A stretch of DNA of 64,000 nt from Victivallales bacterium (GTDB lineage: Bacteria; Verrucomicrobiota; Lentisphaeria; Oligosphaerales; Oligosphaeraceae). The translations under genes were made by a program, and so were the position numbers. The stretch covers positions 32,043-96,042 of the forward strand of contig JAGCSE010000309.1 in assembly GCA_017964325.1 (NCBI GenBank), in the 5' to 3' direction. Positions 36,756 to 44,995 of this stretch are shown here, in pieces (the first letter of the stretch is position 1; the number at the start of each line of letters is the position of its first letter). The notes below the pieces were generated by a model, which was not told the DNA's origin, did no database searches, and saw only the letters and a program-made list of their open reading frames with translations.

Positions 36756-37814
36756 ATGAAAACCTATCGCATCGCCTCCTATCCTGGTGATGGCATCGGC
36801 CCAGATGTCATCAATGAAGCCATCGCATGTTTGAAAAAAGCCGCGCAAAAACACGGCTTTCTCATTGATATCACACACTTTCCATGGAGTTGCGAATGGT
36901 CGAAGGAACACGACGGTGCCGTCGTTCCAGATGACTTTCTTGACCAATTGAAGCCGTTTGACGCGATCTTTTTGGGAGCCGTCGGCAATCCGAAAATCGT
37001 GCCCGATCATATTTCACTCGTGCCGCTCGTGAGAATGCGGCAGGAGTTCGACCAGTATGTCTGCCTGCGGCCCGCCACCCTCTTCCCGAACGTGCCGACG
37101 CCGCTCGCCAACAAGAAGCCGGAAGACATCGATCTCGTCATCGTCCGCGAAAACTCTGAAGGCGAATACATTCCCGCCGGCGGCGAATTCAAGATGGGCA
37201 AGCCGGAGGAAGTCGTCATCCAGACGGCCGTCCATTCCCGCAAAGGCGTCACGCGAATCATTCGCCAGGCCTGCGAACTGGCCATGAAACGCCGAAAAGT
37301 ATTGACGATGGCGACGAAATCCAATTCTTTGACGCACGCCATGGTCTTCTGGGATCGCATTCTCGCGGAGGTCTCCAAAGATTATCCGGAATTGAAAATC
37401 AACAAGATGCACATCGACGCGCTGTCGATGGCCCTCGTCCGTTCGCCCGAACGGTTTGACGTCATCGTCGGTTCGAATCTCTTCGGCGACATTCTCAGCG
37501 ACTTGGCCGCCGCGCTCGTCGGCAGCCTCGGTCTCACGCCTTCCGCCAACATCAATCCGGAACGCATCTTCCCGAGTCTTTTCGAGCCTGTCCACGGCTC
37601 CGCCCCGGACATCGCGGGCAAAGGCATCGCCAATCCAATCGCCGCCATCCGTTCCGCCGCCATGATGATGGATTTCCTCGGCGAAAAAGAAGCCGCCCAT
37701 TCCATCGAACAGGCGGTCATCGACAACCTTGCCGACGGTAGAATCCGCACGCCGGACCTCGGCGGTTCCTCCACGACGCACGCCGTTGGACAAGACATCC
37801 TTTCTCGAATTTAA
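36756..37814 (+). CDS. Tartrate / D-malate dehydrogenase-family enzyme (decarboxylating, NAD-dependent)
   Basis: 352 residues, the length of the TtuC/DmlA group. N-terminal YPGDGIGPDV, then FLGAVGNPKIVPDHISL, FDQYVCLRPATLF, VRENSEGEYIP, ATKSNSL, and NLFGDILSDLAAAL with the metal-binding aspartates, SANINPE and FEPVHGSAPDIAGKGIANPI. The sequence FDQYVCLRP and the VPDHISL segment separate it from LeuB (isopropylmalate dehydrogenase) and isocitrate dehydrogenase. It should oxidise D-malate and/or tartrate to pyruvate-level products with CO2 release. It stands alone, 94 nt downstream of a Sel1 protein, and a hairpin follows its stop. TtuC and DmlA cannot be told apart here, so no symbol is given. 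Confidence 0.85.
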   Translation: MKTYRIASYPGDGIGPDVINEAIACLKKAAQKHGFLIDITHFPWSCEWSKEHDGAVVPDDFLDQLKPFDAIFLGAVGNPKIVPDHISLVPLVRMRQEFDQYVCLRPATLFPNVPTPLANKKPEDIDLVIVRENSEGEYIPAGGEFKMGKPEEVVIQTAVHSRKGVTRIIRQACELAMKRRKVLTMATKSNSLTHAMVFWDRILAEVSKDYPELKINKMHIDALSMALVRSPERFDVIVGSNLFGDILSDLAAALVGSLGLTPSANINPERIFPSLFEPVHGSAPDIAGKGIANPIAAIRSAAMMMDFLGEKEAAHSIEQAVIDNLADGRIRTPDLGGSSTTHAVGQDILSRI

Positions 37815-37825
37815 GCCATGCGTGG

Positions 37826-37850
37826 GATGGTCGCAATCTGTGCGACCATC
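37826..37850. repeat. Perfect 10-bp stem hairpin after the dehydrogenase gene
   Basis: GATGGTCGCA (37826-37835) pairs perfectly with TGCGACCATC (37841-37850) around a 5-nt loop, 11 nt after the stop of the dehydrogenase. There is no T-tract, so it could be a REP-like element or a rho-assisted 3'-end. The 280-base gap up to 38105 otherwise contains no convincing gene; a minus-strand frame of about 85 codons from about 38073 to 37811 has no RBS. Confidence 0.6.
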
Positions 37851-38105
37851 TGCGTCACGTGCAAACACTTGGCATTCATGAAACCATGCATCGTCGAAAT
37901 CTGCCACCGTTTTCTCGAAGATCGGGACAGGCCGACTCCTCCGACCGGGGGCATTTCAAGAACCTTGGAGAGGAAAAGCATGGCATCGGATTCGGAACAT
38001 TTTGATGCTCCAATGCTCTCTAGTTTAGCCCCAATGAAATTCGCAGGCATGAAATCCCCATTGGAAAACATCCAAACATGGTTGTAATTTATTGAATTGC
38101 CAATT

Positions 38106-39635
38106 ATGCACGACATTCATCGGGAACAGGATATGACGATTTACCAACCAATGCCACACACGGAGCCTGCAGTCGAACGGTTAGTCGGTCTCTTTTATTT
38201 CCTGTGGCTCGGCGAACATGGCCGCACGAAACCGTACGACGTGACGAAAATTCTCGCCGCCGATCCCGATGCGGGGCACAAGCCTGACAGCCCTGAATGG
38301 GGCGCAGAAGGCGTGTACCACCATTGGGGCGAGCCGCTTTACGGATACTATTTTTCAGATGACGAATGGGTGATTCGTCATCATGTCAAACTCATCATGC
38401 AGTGCGATATTGACTTTCTTTTCTTCGATACGACAAATGCAGTCATCTATGAAAAGAACGCCAAGCTCGTCATGCGCGTCCTGCAGGAATACCATGACGA
38501 CGGATGGCGAATTCCGCAGGTGATGTTCTACACGAACACGGCCTCCGGCAAGACTGTCGAAAATATCTACAACGCCATCTACAAGCATGGATTTGCAAAA
38601 GATACGTGGTTCAAACTGGATGGCAGGCCCGTCATTGTCGCGAAGGAGGAGGAATGCTCGGAAGAGACTAAGGCGTTTTTCACCATCGTAAAGTCGCAGT
38701 GGCCGAACGAGCCAGAGAAGCCCGGCGGTTGGCCATGGATGGATTTCACGCGCCCGCAACGCGTCTTCCACGGCGAAAAAGTCAATCGGTCTGTCATGAA
38801 TGTCTCCGTTGCCCAGCATCCGCAGCTGCGGTTCGGCGATTCCGCGATGTATGGCGAGAAGAACAACTGCGGACGCGCATTCCACAACGGCGAAAATGAT
38901 TCCACGCCAAACGCATGGAAGAAAGGATGGAATTTCCGCGAACAGTGGGAGCGGGCCCATGAGGCCAAGCCGGACATCGTGCTCGTCACCGGCTGGAACG
39001 AATGGATCGCCGGCCGCTGGAAAGGAACGAAAGAACGGCCCATCATGTTTGTCGATTGCGCAAACTATGAATATTCCCGCGACATCGAGATGATGCGCGG
39101 CGGATACGGCGACACCTATCTCCGTCTGCTCAGGGAAAATGTCCGCCGTTTCAAAGGGCTTTCCGACGATGTCGCGCCCAATCCGCCGTTGACAGCGAAA
39201 CGCTATCGCTGCTTCGCCGATTCCGCAATGCCGCGCAACGCAGAAGGTTATGGGACGAGATATGTGAATTTCACGCAGCGAAACGCACCGCGTTGGATCG
39301 ACGTGGCCCACGATTCGGATTCCGTCACATTCATCGTGAAAACGGCAGAACCGATTACAGGTTCGGAAAACGAAGGTGATTTCATGCGCATCTTTGTCAA
39401 CGGCAATGCAGTGAACAGCTTCGGCAAAACCGTCATCGACGGCGACACGATGACGCTTTCCGTTCAACGCAAGTCTCTTGGATTAAACCATGACTGCTTC
39501 CGTTTCGAGTTCAAGTTCATCGACTCGACGATTTCCTGCCAAAATCCGCTCGACTGGTACGACCACGGCGTCGTGGAGCCTCTCGGCCGCCTCCCGTTCA
39601 TTTATTGTGGAACAGATGGCATCTTGCGTTCATGA
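38106..39635 (+). CDS. GH99/GH71-like (WbsX-type) glycosidase domain protein
   Basis: 509 residues. The opening VGLFYFLWLGEHG, YYFSDDEWVIRHHVKLIMQCDIDFLFFDTTNA and VLVTGWNEWIAGRWKG are the core landmarks of the GH99/WbsX-like barrel: the second carries the substrate-facing acids and the last is the WNEW strand. The C-terminal about 130 residues form a beta-sandwich accessory domain. No signal peptide, so intracellular. The start is uncertain: a TTG at 38097 and ATGs at 38106 and 38133 are in frame and none has a good RBS. A smaller lipoprotein relative is at 2661-3569. Real substrate unknown; an alpha-mannan or rhamnan is possible. Confidence 0.7.
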   Translation: MHDIHREQDMTIYQPMPHTEPAVERLVGLFYFLWLGEHGRTKPYDVTKILAADPDAGHKPDSPEWGAEGVYHHWGEPLYGYYFSDDEWVIRHHVKLIMQCDIDFLFFDTTNAVIYEKNAKLVMRVLQEYHDDGWRIPQVMFYTNTASGKTVENIYNAIYKHGFAKDTWFKLDGRPVIVAKEEECSEETKAFFTIVKSQWPNEPEKPGGWPWMDFTRPQRVFHGEKVNRSVMNVSVAQHPQLRFGDSAMYGEKNNCGRAFHNGENDSTPNAWKKGWNFREQWERAHEAKPDIVLVTGWNEWIAGRWKGTKERPIMFVDCANYEYSRDIEMMRGGYGDTYLRLLRENVRRFKGLSDDVAPNPPLTAKRYRCFADSAMPRNAEGYGTRYVNFTQRNAPRWIDVAHDSDSVTFIVKTAEPITGSENEGDFMRIFVNGNAVNSFGKTVIDGDTMTLSVQRKSLGLNHDCFRFEFKFIDSTISCQNPLDWYDHGVVEPLGRLPFIYCGTDGILRS

Positions 39636-39680
39636 CATCTCGCTTCTGGACTGCCGCACTCTTTTCCGGAAGGAGCAGAT

Positions 39681-39890
39681 ATGGTTTTCGCAAAGGATAC
39701 CGAACATGCCTATCTCTACTCTCTTGGCGAGTTCAGTGCCGCGGAGGACGGCATTCGTGAAACCACGGATTTGATTGAAAAGTACAAGAGAGGGTTGCTT
39801 GGTGCGCTTCCAAAGCCTGATTTGTTCAATGTCGCGAAGCGAAATCGCACGGAGTGCGGAACAATCTTAACCGCACCCAAGCGCCCGTAG
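39681..39890 (+). pseudogene. Small ORF resembling the C-terminus of a type I restriction S subunit
   Basis: 69 codons with a good RBS (AAGGAG, 5-nt spacer). Residues 17-43 (EFSAAEDGIRETTDLIEKYKR) match the repeated helix at the end of HsdS proteins, where a charged coiled coil ends in a K-x-G-L motif (here RGLLGAL). The rest of an S subunit is missing and no hsdR/hsdM is in the window. The last part runs into repeat DNA. It may be a remnant with a chance RBS or a small gene derived from HsdS. Confidence 0.4.
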
Positions 39891-39970
39891 CGACGCGCAG
39901 AGTGCGGTATGATGCCCCCCGCTCTAAAGACTGGAGGCGGCGGGAATCCAGCCCTGCGGAGCCTTGCAAT

Positions 39971-40087
39971 TCAGCCCCGTGGGGGTGGCAGGAAATTAGT
40001 CGTGGATGAAGTGAGTGCGAAGGTACGAACGTAACCCACGGTAAGGCAATAAAATACATACAGAACTGCATAGCGGTGGAAGGAACG
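39971..40087. repeat. Dispersed repeat element, copy 1
   Basis: About 117 bases opening with a palindrome-like CCCCGTGGGGG, then GGCAGGAA, and closing with CGGTAAGGCAATAAAATACA (40040-40059) and GCGGTGGAAGGAAC. Two related copies in the opposite orientation lie at 44707-44941. It contains no coding potential of note. Such CCCCGTRGGGG + GGCAGG units are a widespread type of bacterial intergenic repeat. Confidence 0.75.
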
Positions 40088-40091
40088 TTTG

Positions 40092-40212
40092 CGCAAAATG
40101 GCAAAATTGCCATCTTGCGATACGTAATAAGTTGATTCTCAAAGCAGAAAACAAATGATTTCTGTTCGAACAATAACCACATACGGGTGACGACATCTTT
40201 TCCGCCGTCACC
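40092..40212. other. Group of three hairpins next to the repeat element
   Basis: Stem 1: 40092-40104 with 40107-40119 (12 of 13 pairs, near palindrome around AATT). Stem 2: CAGAAA/TTTCTG at about 40145-40164. Stem 3: GGTGACG (40186-40192) with CGTCACC (40206-40212). They follow the dispersed repeat directly. This may be part of a larger mobile or transcribed element; no ORF is seen. Confidence 0.4.
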
Positions 40213-40282
40213 TGTTGTTCCATGCAAAGCTTTCAAATTCCCCTCCAGCATTGGACATGGAAACCATTGCGCACGTATGAGA

Positions 40283-40375
40283 GGCGCAGGCGGGACGCGC
40301 GCGCCACCTCCCACGGCGCAGGCGGGACGCGCGCGCCACCTCCCACGGCGCAGGCGGGACGCACCGCGCCACTAC
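40283..40375. repeat. 32-bp GC-rich tandem repeat (about 2.8 copies) abutting the GH123 stop
   Basis: The unit starts with GGCGCAGGCGGGACGC and ends with CACCTCCCAC. Two full copies are present at about 40283-40314 and 40315-40346; the third is degenerate and reaches the stop codon of the GH123-like gene (complement of 40372-40374). The block is far richer in GC than its surroundings. Confidence 0.85.
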
Positions 40376-43300
40376 CGCATCAGCCGTGCAATCGCTTCAC
40401 CGACCTGCCGACGCAGTTCCGACAGCCGTTCCGGCTGCGGCAGCAAATGTTCGGACTTCCGTCCGCCTGCGTTCGGAATGAAAACCAACGCCTTCACATC
40501 CTCCAGAAGCTTCTTCGCGGCGGCATCGTTCTTCTCGTTTGCAAGTTTCTCCAGCAGCGTGTAATAGGCATAATCTTCCACGCCGTCGCGAAGTGCCTCC
40601 AGACGGACGGAACTAAGGATAGGCTTGTCCTTTAAGGCCTTGGGGCTTGGATAAATGACATATCCATCCGCGTTCGGATAGCGCACACGGAACGTGTGGC
40701 CAGGCCTGTCGGACTCGAAATGGACGGTGTGGATGCCCCACTCAAGCGGATCGTGTGTAAACCAATCCGCCCCCCAGTATTCATAGCCCAACAGGCCATG
40801 TTTCCACGCATATAGTGGCAGCAGCCGTTCAATGGCGTTGTACGGCGTATCAATGCACATCTGGCCGTCGGTCGTGATCAAAAATTCCGCTCCTGCGTCT
40901 TTCATGATCTTGAATTGTTCGGGCGTGACCTGCCCCTGGACGCCGATGCCCCACACGTCCAGCTTGCCAAGCCATTCGGGCACGTAACGCCATGTGCTGG
41001 AATAGATTTTGACGGTCGGCCACGCTTCGTGGAACATGTCACACAACGCGATCATCTGTTCTTTGATGCCGGGCACGTTTTCATGCGGTTCGTCGGCCAC
41101 ATAAAGAAGGAAGCGGTCTTCGAGCCCCATGTCCCGCAGATGTTGCATCATGAGCTTCAACGCCTCCTGGCATACACGTTTGTACTCATCTGTAAACTTC
41201 CCTCTATCAACACCTTCGTACGGCCATTCGCCTGGATACGGCTTGACACCGAGGAAATTGGCCGGCGGCCTTCCCCAGCCGAAATGCTCACGGAAAATCG
41301 GCAGATAGAGACGTGGCATGACATCCAGCTGCTTGAGCAGGAATTGCGCGTTTTCGTCGAATTTTCTAAAATCCGCTGTCACCTTGCCATCGACTAGTTT
41401 GAAAACCGGCCGGCTGGGTATTTCGTCGAAACCAAGCTTATAGGATTGTCCAAGAAACGTCGCCAGTTGCATGGGCGTATAGCGTTTATGTTCCGAGCCT
41501 TTCCAGAAGCGGTTGTCGAAGATGGCCGTCAAATTGTTCTTCGGTAGTTTGAACGGCCAGACCGTCACTTTATAAGGGACTTTCAGAAGTATCTTCTTAC
41601 CCAAAAGTGTCTTCTTGCCATCTATGAAATAGATTACGCCACGATAGACGCCAGGCTTGGTCGAATAATCAGTCGTGAAAAGCATTTGGAAGCCCGATGT
41701 CATGTTCGAAATGCCGACGATTTTCTTGCCATCGACTGGCATCAGCGCGTCTGGATACAGTTCGGGAAGGCAGTCGGACGGCACGCACAATCCATAGACA
41801 GGAAGATTCGTGAAGCTGTTGTAGCGGCTCTCCGAATCGACTTTCGCGTATGATCCCATGCACATTCCCCCGAAGGAAGGCCCCTTATTGCCGTTTTCAT
41901 CGCGCGGCTCGCTGACGTAAAACGTCAATATCTGGATGTCAGATGATGCGCGAACCGCCAACTGTAATGGTTCCGACTCGCCCTGCGCCATCCAGATCGC
42001 AGCCTCGCAAGGCTTGTCCTCAACTGGCGTGTCTTGGAACACTTTTCGAATTGTATCGACCTGCATGGCCCGCAACGGAGCTTTCGCCGTCAAATCAGAC
42101 TGACTTTCCATGACCGCCTTGGACAACGGAAGCACCTCCGCCAGCAGAAGTCCATCATACTCAAGGCGTTCCGCCGATTCGGATGACAGATGGATTTCGA
42201 TGACGCTGTCCGGATACTTCCCTGTGACAGTCGTCGCGAACGGCCGCCAGCCGCTGCCTGGCACGCCGACGTTGATGTTCGTATAGGGCGACGGCTTGCC
42301 TTTTTCAAACTCATGTGCCCATATCCGGCAATGATTCCTGCTGTTAACCCAGCCCGCCATCAGATACGTATGCCCCGTTATGACAGGGACTTGCTGATAC
42401 AATCCATGCCAGCCTTTCTGCCCTTCCGCCAATTCCACGACGCCCATCCGCTTGCCGAACAAACCGCCGTCCGCGATGCAGCACGCCTTGTCGTTGGCAC
42501 CGCCATGCCACACATCATCTGTTTCGAACGAAGGATTTTTAACGAGATTTACAGGTGATTCCAAGAAAGTCGCATACGACTCCTTGTCGATCCTCTCCGT
42601 GCCTTTTGCCTCCAAGTCACTGAGGATGAGGCTGTTCTGCGCGGCTTTCGCATCAGACATCTGATTCTGGCGGTCTTTTGCAAGATAGATGGAAATCGGC
42701 AGCGAACTGCGCGGCGCGATGCCGTCGATTTTGAAGATAATGACATCACCCGCCTGAATATGCGGCGCATGCTTTCCGTTGACGAACACTTTGTAGGCCG
42801 ACGACGGATAGTTGGCGTGGACAACGCGGTTGGCCTGGAAGGCGCACAGACGCTCTCCCATCGGCTCGTCCGTCACGTTGTAGGCAGCCAGCAAATAGCG
42901 TTCAGGCCATTGCGAAGCATCCGCTTCCCATGCCTTATTATGTTTGGGTTCAGCAATTTCCATCTTCTCGACATTGCCGAGCTTGTATTCGAACTGGTCC
43001 TTCGTCTCGAAAAGCAGCTCCACGTCGTCGAACCACGCCGTACCCTTTGTGGCGTGCATGACCGTTCCGAAATTCATCGAGTTCGCGTCATCGGGCACGA
43101 CGCCTGTCATTTCAATCTGCTTCCAGTCGAACGTGCCGATATTGCCCCATTCGTTTTTCGGATCGCGCCCCACGTTGCCCGATGGGCCGATATGCGCGTA
43201 AAAACCTGCGCCCAAGCTACTTCCTTCGATGTTTTCACCCTTCACCCAGCAGCGCAGGACATAACGACTGCCCGGCTGGACGGCGAACGAACGACCGAAC

Positions 43301-43869
43301 TGCACCCATGATGGATTAGCACCATCCAACACTGTCGTCATGACTGATTTTCTGCCTGAATGTGCGACCGTGTCCGAACGCGCGTTGACATGCTTGTCGT
43401 CCGTCATGGCGGAACGCCATCCGGGCGGCGCGATTTCATTGCCATCTTCAAAGGAATCGCTGAACATCTTCAGCGGCGCACGAAGCTTGTCAGGCAAATC
43501 CCATGCCAACGGATTGTCCCAATAGATCCACAGCGTGATGGTCTGCCCCGCATCCGCCTTCACGGGAACGACAACGCTGCCGTCCTCCGCTAACGTAGCT
43601 CCTTCAGGATGAATGGCATACATGAGCTCCATGCCGTTGTCGTCAACAAGGCGGACGTCCTTCGACGGCTTTCCCGCCAGCCCAAGTTCCTTGATGGAAA
43701 CGAACAGCATGTCGCCATCGGAAGCGGCATCGCTTTTGTTCGTGATGACGATTGCACGCCGCTGCCTGTGCGGGATGTTGTGGTCAAGATACTGCGGATA
43801 ATGCCATGGTGCCGCCGCCATTTCCAACGCCATGATCATCAGCAAGACAGCAAAATGTGTGTGTTTCAT
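40372..43869 (-). CDS. Secreted GH123/DUF4091 glycosidase with carbohydrate-binding modules
   Basis: 1165 residues. Signal peptide MKHTHFAVLLMIMALEMAAA, then two beta-sandwich CBM-like regions (about 20-330 and 420-570; the second contains NLVKNPSFETDDVW). The C-terminal half is the GH123-type TIM barrel: FLLYVADEPHENVPG holds the Asp-Glu pair that in the family stabilises and protonates substrate, and SVRLEALRDGVEDYAYYTLLE is the DUF4091 hallmark. GH123 enzymes cleave beta-GalNAc by substrate-assisted catalysis, which suggests glycosphingolipid, chondroitin- or mucin-type glycans. Start at 43869 (AAGGA, 7 nt). A CTAG repeat array lies 27 nt upstream of the start, and a GC-rich repeat at its stop. 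Confidence 0.8.
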   Translation of the reverse strand: MKHTHFAVLLMIMALEMAAAPWHYPQYLDHNIPHRQRRAIVITNKSDAASDGDMLFVSIKELGLAGKPSKDVRLVDDNGMELMYAIHPEGATLAEDGSVVVPVKADAGQTITLWIYWDNPLAWDLPDKLRAPLKMFSDSFEDGNEIAPPGWRSAMTDDKHVNARSDTVAHSGRKSVMTTVLDGANPSWVQFGRSFAVQPGSRYVLRCWVKGENIEGSSLGAGFYAHIGPSGNVGRDPKNEWGNIGTFDWKQIEMTGVVPDDANSMNFGTVMHATKGTAWFDDVELLFETKDQFEYKLGNVEKMEIAEPKHNKAWEADASQWPERYLLAAYNVTDEPMGERLCAFQANRVVHANYPSSAYKVFVNGKHAPHIQAGDVIIFKIDGIAPRSSLPISIYLAKDRQNQMSDAKAAQNSLILSDLEAKGTERIDKESYATFLESPVNLVKNPSFETDDVWHGGANDKACCIADGGLFGKRMGVVELAEGQKGWHGLYQQVPVITGHTYLMAGWVNSRNHCRIWAHEFEKGKPSPYTNINVGVPGSGWRPFATTVTGKYPDSVIEIHLSSESAERLEYDGLLLAEVLPLSKAVMESQSDLTAKAPLRAMQVDTIRKVFQDTPVEDKPCEAAIWMAQGESEPLQLAVRASSDIQILTFYVSEPRDENGNKGPSFGGMCMGSYAKVDSESRYNSFTNLPVYGLCVPSDCLPELYPDALMPVDGKKIVGISNMTSGFQMLFTTDYSTKPGVYRGVIYFIDGKKTLLGKKILLKVPYKVTVWPFKLPKNNLTAIFDNRFWKGSEHKRYTPMQLATFLGQSYKLGFDEIPSRPVFKLVDGKVTADFRKFDENAQFLLKQLDVMPRLYLPIFREHFGWGRPPANFLGVKPYPGEWPYEGVDRGKFTDEYKRVCQEALKLMMQHLRDMGLEDRFLLYVADEPHENVPGIKEQMIALCDMFHEAWPTVKIYSSTWRYVPEWLGKLDVWGIGVQGQVTPEQFKIMKDAGAEFLITTDGQMCIDTPYNAIERLLPLYAWKHGLLGYEYWGADWFTHDPLEWGIHTVHFESDRPGHTFRVRYPNADGYVIYPSPKALKDKPILSSVRLEALRDGVEDYAYYTLLEKLANEKNDAAAKKLLEDVKALVFIPNAGGRKSEHLLPQPERLSELRRQVGEAIARLMR

Positions 43870-43895
43870 CATTTTTTCCTTAGATTTTTTTTAAA

Positions 43896-43967
43896 TTCTA
43901 GAAGATCTAGAAGCTCTAGAAGCGCTAGAAGCTCTAGAGGCGCTAGAAGCTCTAGAGGCGCTAGAAA
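43896..43967. repeat. CTAG array 1: eight tandem 9-bp units
   Basis: Units of the form NNCTAGA[AG][GA]: TTCTAGAAG, ATCTAGAAG, CTCTAGAAG, CGCTAGAAG, CTCTAGAGG, CGCTAGAAG, CTCTAGAGG, CGCTAGAAA. Every unit keeps CTAGA; the first two bases vary. It lies between the GH123-like start and the end of the PHP gene, and a short ACTCATT triple repeat follows at 43969-43989. Confidence 0.95.
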
Positions 43968-43968
43968 A

Positions 43969-43992
43969 ACTCATTACTCATTACTCATTACT
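43969..43992. repeat. Heptamer repeat ACTCATT x3 at the PHP gene end
   Basis: Three perfect tandem copies of ACTCATT lie directly behind CTAG array 1 and run into the stop codon of the PHP gene (complement of 43991-43993). A similar simple heptamer triple occurs near 7994. Confidence 0.85.
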
Positions 43993-44659
43993 AAATTGCT
44001 GGCAGAATCAGTCTTTTCTGCCTGATTCGTTCAACATAGTCCTCCACGGATTCGATCGGCGTGTCCGTGCCGACGACGAAATCCCTGATATCACCGAAAT
44101 TATGTGCGTCCGAACCGGCCGTCATCGGCAGGCCGTATGCCTCTGCATAGACTTTCGCCAAATTGTTATCGACATCCAGATTGCCGAAATTGACAACTTC
44201 CACGGCATCGACGCCGCCTGGAATCAGATGCATGCATTTGAGGTGGCGAGACCGACGGAACGGATGCGCATGGACAACGAACGCCCCTTCGGATCGCACC
44301 AACGCAAGATATTCCTTCATAGGCAGTTGTGCGCTTTCTGGATGTTTCAGCAACCAGTCTTCATCCAGCCCGTATGTCAGAAATTCCGCCCCGTCGGTAG
44401 CCGCCTCGAAACCGAAAAACACCTTCAGGCCGATTTCATCACCGCGCGCCTTCGCAGCCTTGTAGCCAGCCACCGCCACGGCGACCTGCTCCTCCCACGG
44501 AGCCGTACGGTCCGCCCGCGTATTGCCGTTGATGTAATGATCCGTTATGATGATGCCCGAATAGCCTTTTTGCTTGTAGGCCTCCGCCGCTTCGGCCCCC
44601 GTCCATTTCCCGCATCTGCTGCTTTCCGCCGTATGCACATGCGCATCAAATAAATACAT
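43991..44659 (-). CDS. PHP-domain metal-dependent phosphoesterase
   Basis: 222 residues, the length of stand-alone PHP proteins. Metal-site motifs: FDAHVHTAESSRC (HxH), ITDHYINGN (Asp-His), FFGFEAATDG (Glu), VVHAHPFRR (HxH) and GSDAHNFGD (Asp-His). Such enzymes hydrolyse phosphates from nucleotides or small phosphoesters using a trinuclear metal site. No signal peptide: cytoplasmic. GGAG stands 11 nt before the ATG, a long but acceptable spacing. It is followed (in its own direction) by a heptamer repeat and CTAG array 1, then the GH123-like gene on the same strand. Confidence 0.8.
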   Translation of the reverse strand: MYLFDAHVHTAESSRCGKWTGAEAAEAYKQKGYSGIIITDHYINGNTRADRTAPWEEQVAVAVAGYKAAKARGDEIGLKVFFGFEAATDGAEFLTYGLDEDWLLKHPESAQLPMKEYLALVRSEGAFVVHAHPFRRSRHLKCMHLIPGGVDAVEVVNFGNLDVDNNLAKVYAEAYGLPMTAGSDAHNFGDIRDFVVGTDTPIESVEDYVERIRQKRLILPAI

Positions 44660-44706
44660 AAATAGTTCAACTCCTATTCACAAACATAAATGCAAAATCG
44701 CAAATG

Positions 44707-44941
44707 TCTGTTCCTGCCACCACTCCGCGGTTCCATTGTTTTTTCGCATTTACCGTGGGTTTCGCGGCGCCGGAGGCGCACGCTCCGCCCACGTCTGTGT
44801 TCCTTGCACCCCTACGGGGTTGAATTCCTGCCACCGCTACATGGTTTTATGTGTATTTTATTGCCTTACCGAGGGTTACGCTCACGCCTTTGGTACTCGC
44901 TTCACCCACGGCTGTGTTCCTGTCGCCCCCACGGGGCTTGA
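44707..44941. repeat. Dispersed repeat element, copies 2 and 3 (tandem, inverted relative to copy 1)
   Basis: Two adjacent units of about 115 bases (about 44707-44822 and 44823-44941). On the minus strand each begins with CCCCGT[AG]GGGG, continues with an AAGGAACACAG or AGGAACACAG block and a [CG]CGGTAA segment, and ends with a GTGGCAGGAA block. They fill the gap between the PHP gene and the DUF4838 gene. Confidence 0.75.
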
Positions 44942-44995
44942 AATCAGCATACATGAAGACTTTTGAGAGTTGCGTTTGAATACACCCTTAAAGCA

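Noticed and set aside
36756..37814. 3-isopropylmalate dehydrogenase (LeuB)
   Set aside because: VPDHISL and FDQYVCLRP motifs and the lack of leuA/C/D neighbours favour the tartrate/D-malate dehydrogenase group.
37014..37907. Minus-strand frame of 297 codons opposite the dehydrogenase
   Set aside because: Shadow frame with biased Asp/Arg/His content; the plus strand carries all dehydrogenase motifs.
38355..39467. Minus-strand frame of 370 codons opposite the GH99-like gene
   Set aside because: Antisense shadow; the plus-strand product has the family core motifs.
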